The position numbers and the translations under genes are program-made. From Plantago elongata (lineage: Eukaryota > Streptophyta > Magnoliopsida > Lamiales > Plantaginaceae): 27,183 nucleotides of DNA. Positions 23,323 through 27,183 of the stretch are shown here, in pieces (position 1 is the first letter of the stretch; every line of letters starts with the position of its first letter). The notes below the pieces were generated by a model. The model was not told where the DNA came from, did not search any database, and was given only the letters and a program-made list of their open reading frames with translations. The stretch lies in contig JAYMSP010001983.1 of the NCBI GenBank assembly GCA_036897095.1, positions 1 to 27,183 on the forward strand. The letters are read 5' to 3'.

Positions 23323-23943
23323 CCGCAAAATTTGATATTTAACAACATCTTATGACATATTCTAATGTTCCATGGTTGGATTTCATATTCGATGATGAAT
23401 CTATTTTATAAAGAGAACTAGTTTCTACATACGTTTGGTCTCATCTTCATATCCGAAATACGATGATATATGAGTCCTGAAAATCTCATTCAAATGGTAA
23501 AACTAGACAATTATACATTTTTTCTCAACTTGACTTTTAATGATTTTTTGTGCATCTTTCAAACTAGATTCATTAAAACAGGTAAAGTAAAAACTAGACA
23601 ATATAATATAAGAATTGAACAATAGTGTAAATTTAATATCATGTAAAAACTAAATAATTCTTTTACAAACAAGTATAATGTAAAAAATCTTGACAATTTA
23701 GATAAGTATGTTACACGGAAAGAAATTTATGTACAAATAATAACACTAAGCAAGATGATTTATAAAACTAGACAATATAGATTTTAAAAAAAAAACTAGA
23801 CAACACATACTAAAAGTTAGACAGTTTAGCACAAATGCACAACAAAAATATATAACATGAAAAACTAGACAATATTGTTAAAAACTAGACTATATGTGTC
23901 AAAAATTAAAATACACGGTATAATATAAAAACTAGATAATACA

Positions 23944-24307
23944 ATATGTTAAAATAGAAAATATCACGAGATACTTACACAAAAAGATTCAACCGCACAA
24001 TAAGTATACATTAATACACAATTTATAAATACACAAAAATCTACAATATACACACAATGATGCACAATTAATATATTATATTGCACGACTCTAGGAACTC
24101 CAACAAAAATTTGGACTTTCAGAAGTTTTAATAATGTTAAAAACTAGGAGTCTCTCTAAACTTTTAATGATTGTTTAGTATATAATTTGAATTGATAAAA
24201 TAAAACAAACACTTAAAATGTGGTAGGAATTTTACGATATTTACTATTTATACATTCTTCAACTAGTACTAACCTGTGGTGATGTCACGGCATGATTTAC
24301 TTCTATA
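23944..24307. other. AT-rich sequence beyond the right foldback arm, no gene seen
   Basis: The stretch contains repeated short words such as ACACAA and ATAATAT. The TCTAGTTTTTA-type word appears once more, as TTAAAAACTAG near 24140. It may be part of the same element if the arms are longer than I can align. Confidence 0.45.
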
Positions 24308-24905
24308 TTAATAAAATTGAAAGAACATACATTGAAAACGACAAGTCGTATCAATCAAATAAACCATAAGATTCATTGCATTAGAGAATCTGAAGAATGC
24401 AAAGAGAGGTATACACGCGCCGTCTACAAAAGGAAGAAACCAACTGCATAAAGAATCTCTCTCCTCAAATTTCCTTTTTCTCACGAAGCTTCTCATGGCC
24501 ATTTTTCGTGATTCCTTATGTTTCTCAGCGAACAACTTTTCTACCGGAATATCTCTCCTCAAATTTAAAGTATAGTTATTTAACAACTCCTCAATACACT
24601 TTTCTGCAAGGGGAATGCACTCTTCAACCTCCGGAGGTACATTTATCCCTAAATGAATGAGTAAAACATAAATTATGTATTAAAAATCATCATCTTTATT
24701 CAAATTCATTTCTACTAATAAAGTTCAAGTGTAATTATCATAACAAAAAATACCGACAACATAAAAATAAACACATAAAGTATCCCCTTGGGTCTTCTTG
24801 ATACATAAAGTGATCGGTCAACTTGAGATGTTTTTGCATTTGTAAAGTGAATCTCCTGTTCAGTGAGTTAAACCTTGTAACTGTTTTGTAATCCGAGCCC
24901 GCATT
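24308..24905 (-). pseudogene. Unidentified exon-like blocks on the minus strand
   Basis: On the minus strand, block 24308-24648 follows an acceptor-like TTTAG. It reads 112 codons with a protein-like charged composition, including VPPEVEECIPLAEKCIEEL and a later basic stretch RKRKFEERD, before TAA. Upstream, 24781-24905 is open in one frame (containing NRRFTLQMQKHLKLTDHF). I could not find a donor and acceptor joining the two in phase, and I do not recognise the protein. It may be a gene relic, a fragment carried by a repeat, or chance. A second frame of the upstream block reads RARITKQLQG, faintly like the gag-pol linker of Ty3/gypsy elements. Confidence 0.2.
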
Positions 24906-25653
24906 CCCTAAAACCATTAGTATGTATGTATATTATTCACAAATTAAACCTTTTTAAAACCATTATTCTACAACTATCATGTATACAACTGTAAGGTCCG
25001 CTAAATTTTATCGGTTTTTGATACCTGAATAAAATATTAATTTATTATTTCGAATGAGTAAAACTATTATGTAAGTAAGTTAGGTCGAATTTAGAAATTT
25101 AACGCCGAGCGGATTCGATGTTAAAATAGAAATCTAGTTTATTCTGAATAAAATAATATTAAAAATTATAAAATAAAAATTAATTGTTTTATTTTTCCGA
25201 GGGCTCGAGAATGACTCGATAAATGTCCGGGAAATGATTTGCCATTTTTCCGGAATTTATTTGCGAGTCGTTTGGAAGCCAGAACGAATCAATTGTATAT
25301 AATAGAAACAATACCGTTTTACCCCTAGCCTTCTTCTTCCTTCTTTTTTTCATTAAGGGTATAACCGTCTTTTTACGATTTGCTTCTCCAAATCATCATC
25401 TTCACCACGCGTTCCAGCCGCCATTGTTGCAGTCTGTCAAGCTCCTCGTGACAGCCGTGCATCGGGACTCGAACGGAGGCGACCGCGTGCAACGTCACCA
25501 CCGCCGCACCTTGGACGACGTGCGCCGCCCCTCGTGGCTCAACCATGGACGCGAAAAAAAGGAAGAAAACGAGTGGACGGAGAGGGGAAGACGTGGCCAC
25601 TCCTCCGGCCACGATTCCGCCCCCAAACCGCCTTCCACCGACCGGTACTCGGC

Positions 25654-25661
25654 TATAAATA
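25654..25661 (+). promoter_or_regulatory. TATA box, probably the LTR promoter
   Basis: TATAAATA sits in CG-rich sequence (CTCGGCTATAAATAGTCG), with a pyrimidine-rich CACTCACAC stretch about 30 nt downstream. This is a typical core promoter. It may belong to an LTR or to an unrecognised gene. Confidence 0.5.
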
Positions 25662-26315
25662 GTCGTCTCTGCAATCCGTTTCACTCACACAAGTTCTACT
25701 CTCTCACTTTGCCTCTTCTCGGTTTTCTTTCCCCAAATTCCACCCCTCCGGCCACCACCCGCCGCCGTCTCCGGCCACCACCTCCGGTCGACCCCCACTG
25801 ACTGCCGAACACCTCAAACCCGGATAGTGTCATTGATTCGAACGAATTCCGGTAAATATTCTCGGTCGAATTCGATTCAATTCAAATAAACGAACGAGGA
25901 ATAGTTTAATATTTTATTCGCCGCGTCGTTCGTCAACTCTGTTCGTTGCGTCGTTATTCTGCTCGTCGCTTAACGTGCACCCGGTTAGTACCGTATTATT
26001 TTATTATTATTTTATCGCTAATTATCGTTCGGTAGAATTATCGTTAATTACTTACTATTAAGTCTTAATTAATTTATCGTTAGTAAATAATTATTGTAAT
26101 TAATTAATTACCGTTATTTAATTATCGTAATTAATTACCGTTAACTAAGTATCATTAGCCTTAATTAATTAAGTGGTAATTAATAGTAAAAGTTAATCAT
26201 TAAAAGTTAATTACTGTAGTTAATTATCGTTAACCTAATTACTGTTAATCTTAATTAATAGTTAACTATCGTCAATTAATGTCCTTAGTATTCCTTAATT
26301 AGCGAGTAATTAGCG

Positions 26316-26425
26316 TTAATTATCATAATTAAAACTAATGAATGGTTAACTATTGTTAATTATCGATTAGTTAATTATCATAATTAAAACTAATGAATGG
26401 TTAACTATTATTAATTATCGATTAG
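26316..26425. repeat. 55-bp tandem duplication in AT-rich tract
   Basis: Unit 1 is 26316-26370 and unit 2 is 26371-26425, each containing AACTAATGAATGGTTAACTA. They differ at one base. They lie within a longer degenerate TTAATTA-rich stretch of the putative LTR. Confidence 0.9.
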
Positions 26426-27183
26426 TAATGGTTAATTAAGGTATACTGTTATACTAAATAAATGTCGATTGGCCGTCGACTAGAAGATAGGAATATGATG
26501 CTATTTAATGATATACTGTTGGAGGATGGGAGTATTGGACAGACTTCTTGTCTTTAGTGGATTATTTGGGGATAAGATAAGGAGTAATCATTGAAAAGCC
26601 AGAAATACCAACTTACTAGGTTAACCGGAATAAGTGACGTAATTAAGTGACAGAATAGGTAAAGAGGTTAAGATATTATTAAACTATCCGGTACTTAAAC
26701 AGTATTATTACCTACTTATCAGGATGGGCAGAAGCACCTGAAATACCGGATACCAACGGTGAGTGATAATTGGCTTTCGGCATCAGGCCCTGGGAAAGAT
26801 AAAGTGCCACCTTGCATTGCCTTTCAATTCCTGTATCTATTCCGTTGCTACTGTTCATTTTCATTCTGTACCTGTCTATCTGTCAGACTGTCTAACTCCG
26901 ACCCGACTACTCGACGACGATCGACCGATTGTTTACCGGTTTAGTTACTAAATGTATTATTATAGATGACATGTATTAGGGGACCGTATCTGTATTGACT
27001 TGAACATAGTTACTAGTTTGTACTGTACCCTGAAACCATGTTATCGATTCCAGTTACCGACCCTGATCCCGTTACTGATCATGTTTAATGTTACTGATAC
27101 TGATCATGTTCACTGTCACTGTTACTGAATCTGCATATTACTCCTGTTTACTGCTCCTCATGCATTGCATAGCACGAAAACTG

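Larger units (their letters stand above)
22312..23943. mobile_element. Foldback-like element: long imperfect inverted repeat enclosing a peptide gene
   Basis: The left arm (about 22312-22772) and right arm (about 23471-23943) are reverse complements with clear similarity over roughly 460 bp. Shared blocks include TTTTTACATGATATTAAATT, ATATTATATTGTCTAGTTTT, TAATGAATC and TCTAGTTTTACCATTT. Each arm is built from many degenerate copies of a word near TTGTCTAGTTTTTA, the sub-repeat structure seen in foldback transposons and some complex-ended MULEs. The loop of about 700 bp contains a TATA box and a complete two-exon gene. No transposase and no certain target-site duplication are visible, and the outer ends are approximate. 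An old inverted duplication of non-transposon origin is an alternative. Confidence 0.7.
24990..27183 (+). mobile_element. Probable long LTR of a retrotransposon, running off the right edge
   Basis: From TGTAAGGTCCGC at about 24990 the sequence changes character. It contains CG-rich blocks at 25400-25800, a TATA box, long degenerate TAATTA-rich tracts at 26000-26460 and a C/T-rich region at 26800-27183, with no sustained coding capacity. This mixture, and a length above 2 kb, suits the LTR of a large Ty3/gypsy-type element, such as the Tekay/Del or Tat groups. The partner LTR, primer-binding site and target duplication would lie outside the window, so the call is inference. The 125-codon frame at 25424-25801 is probably fortuitous. 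Confidence 0.4.

Noticed and set aside
25424..25801. 125-codon Arg/Pro-rich frame as a gene
   Set aside because: CG-rich low-complexity sequence straddling a TATA box, with a competing frame on the other strand; better explained as LTR or promoter sequence.
1..27183. tRNA genes, rRNA genes or CRISPR arrays
   Set aside because: No B-box-like GGTTCGAATCC with a matching cloverleaf, no rRNA core sequence, and no regularly spaced identical repeats with unique spacers. The TCTAGTTTTTA words are irregular and degenerate.

Overview
This is nuclear DNA from a flowering plant. The genes are interrupted by GT-AG introns and separated by AT-rich spacers that carry MITE, MULE and LTR-type repeats. All recognisable proteins are of plant type: a lipid phosphate phosphatase of the LPP2/LPP3 group, a BAT1-type amino-acid permease, a double B-box zinc finger like Arabidopsis At1g68190 (BBX27), and a short secreted cysteine-rich peptide. 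A eudicot, possibly an asterid, seems likely, but I cannot fix the species. Exon coordinates come from translating by eye, keeping splice phase, and comparing with the families as I remember them; nothing was searched.

Layout, all main genes on the + strand. (1) 1104-5929: TATA box, probable leader exon with an upstream ORF, then a seven-exon LPP gene of 312 residues with all three phosphatase motifs. (2) 8717-11665: the first two exons of a BAT1-like permease with intact reading frame and splice sites, but no later exons before the next gene. Their 2.58-kb intron holds a 53-bp tandem duplication and a 1,096-bp Mutator-like element with perfect 9-bp target-site duplications. (3) 13683-17938: a complete eight-exon BAT1-type permease of 530 residues, with a 19-nt microexon and a Stowaway-type MITE in intron 2. 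(4) 19421-21115: a five-exon B-box gene of 373 residues with a truncated CCT-like tail and several upstream AUGs. (5) 22312-23943: a large imperfect inverted repeat with arms of about 460 bp, built from a recurring TCTAGTTTTTA word. Its loop contains a compact two-exon gene for a 74-residue secreted peptide with eight cysteines. (6) about 24990 to the window end: what looks like a long LTR of a retrotransposon, with its own TATA box, running off the right edge.

The genes do not form a pathway. LPP acts in membrane lipid signalling, BAT1 in amino-acid/GABA transport, and the B-box protein probably in transcriptional control. The two structures most worth attention are the cysteine-rich peptide gene in the loop of a foldback-like repeat, and the orphan BAT1 5' exon pair. 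The orphan pair could be a decayed tandem copy, or an alternative 5' end able to splice in phase into the intact BAT1 gene downstream.
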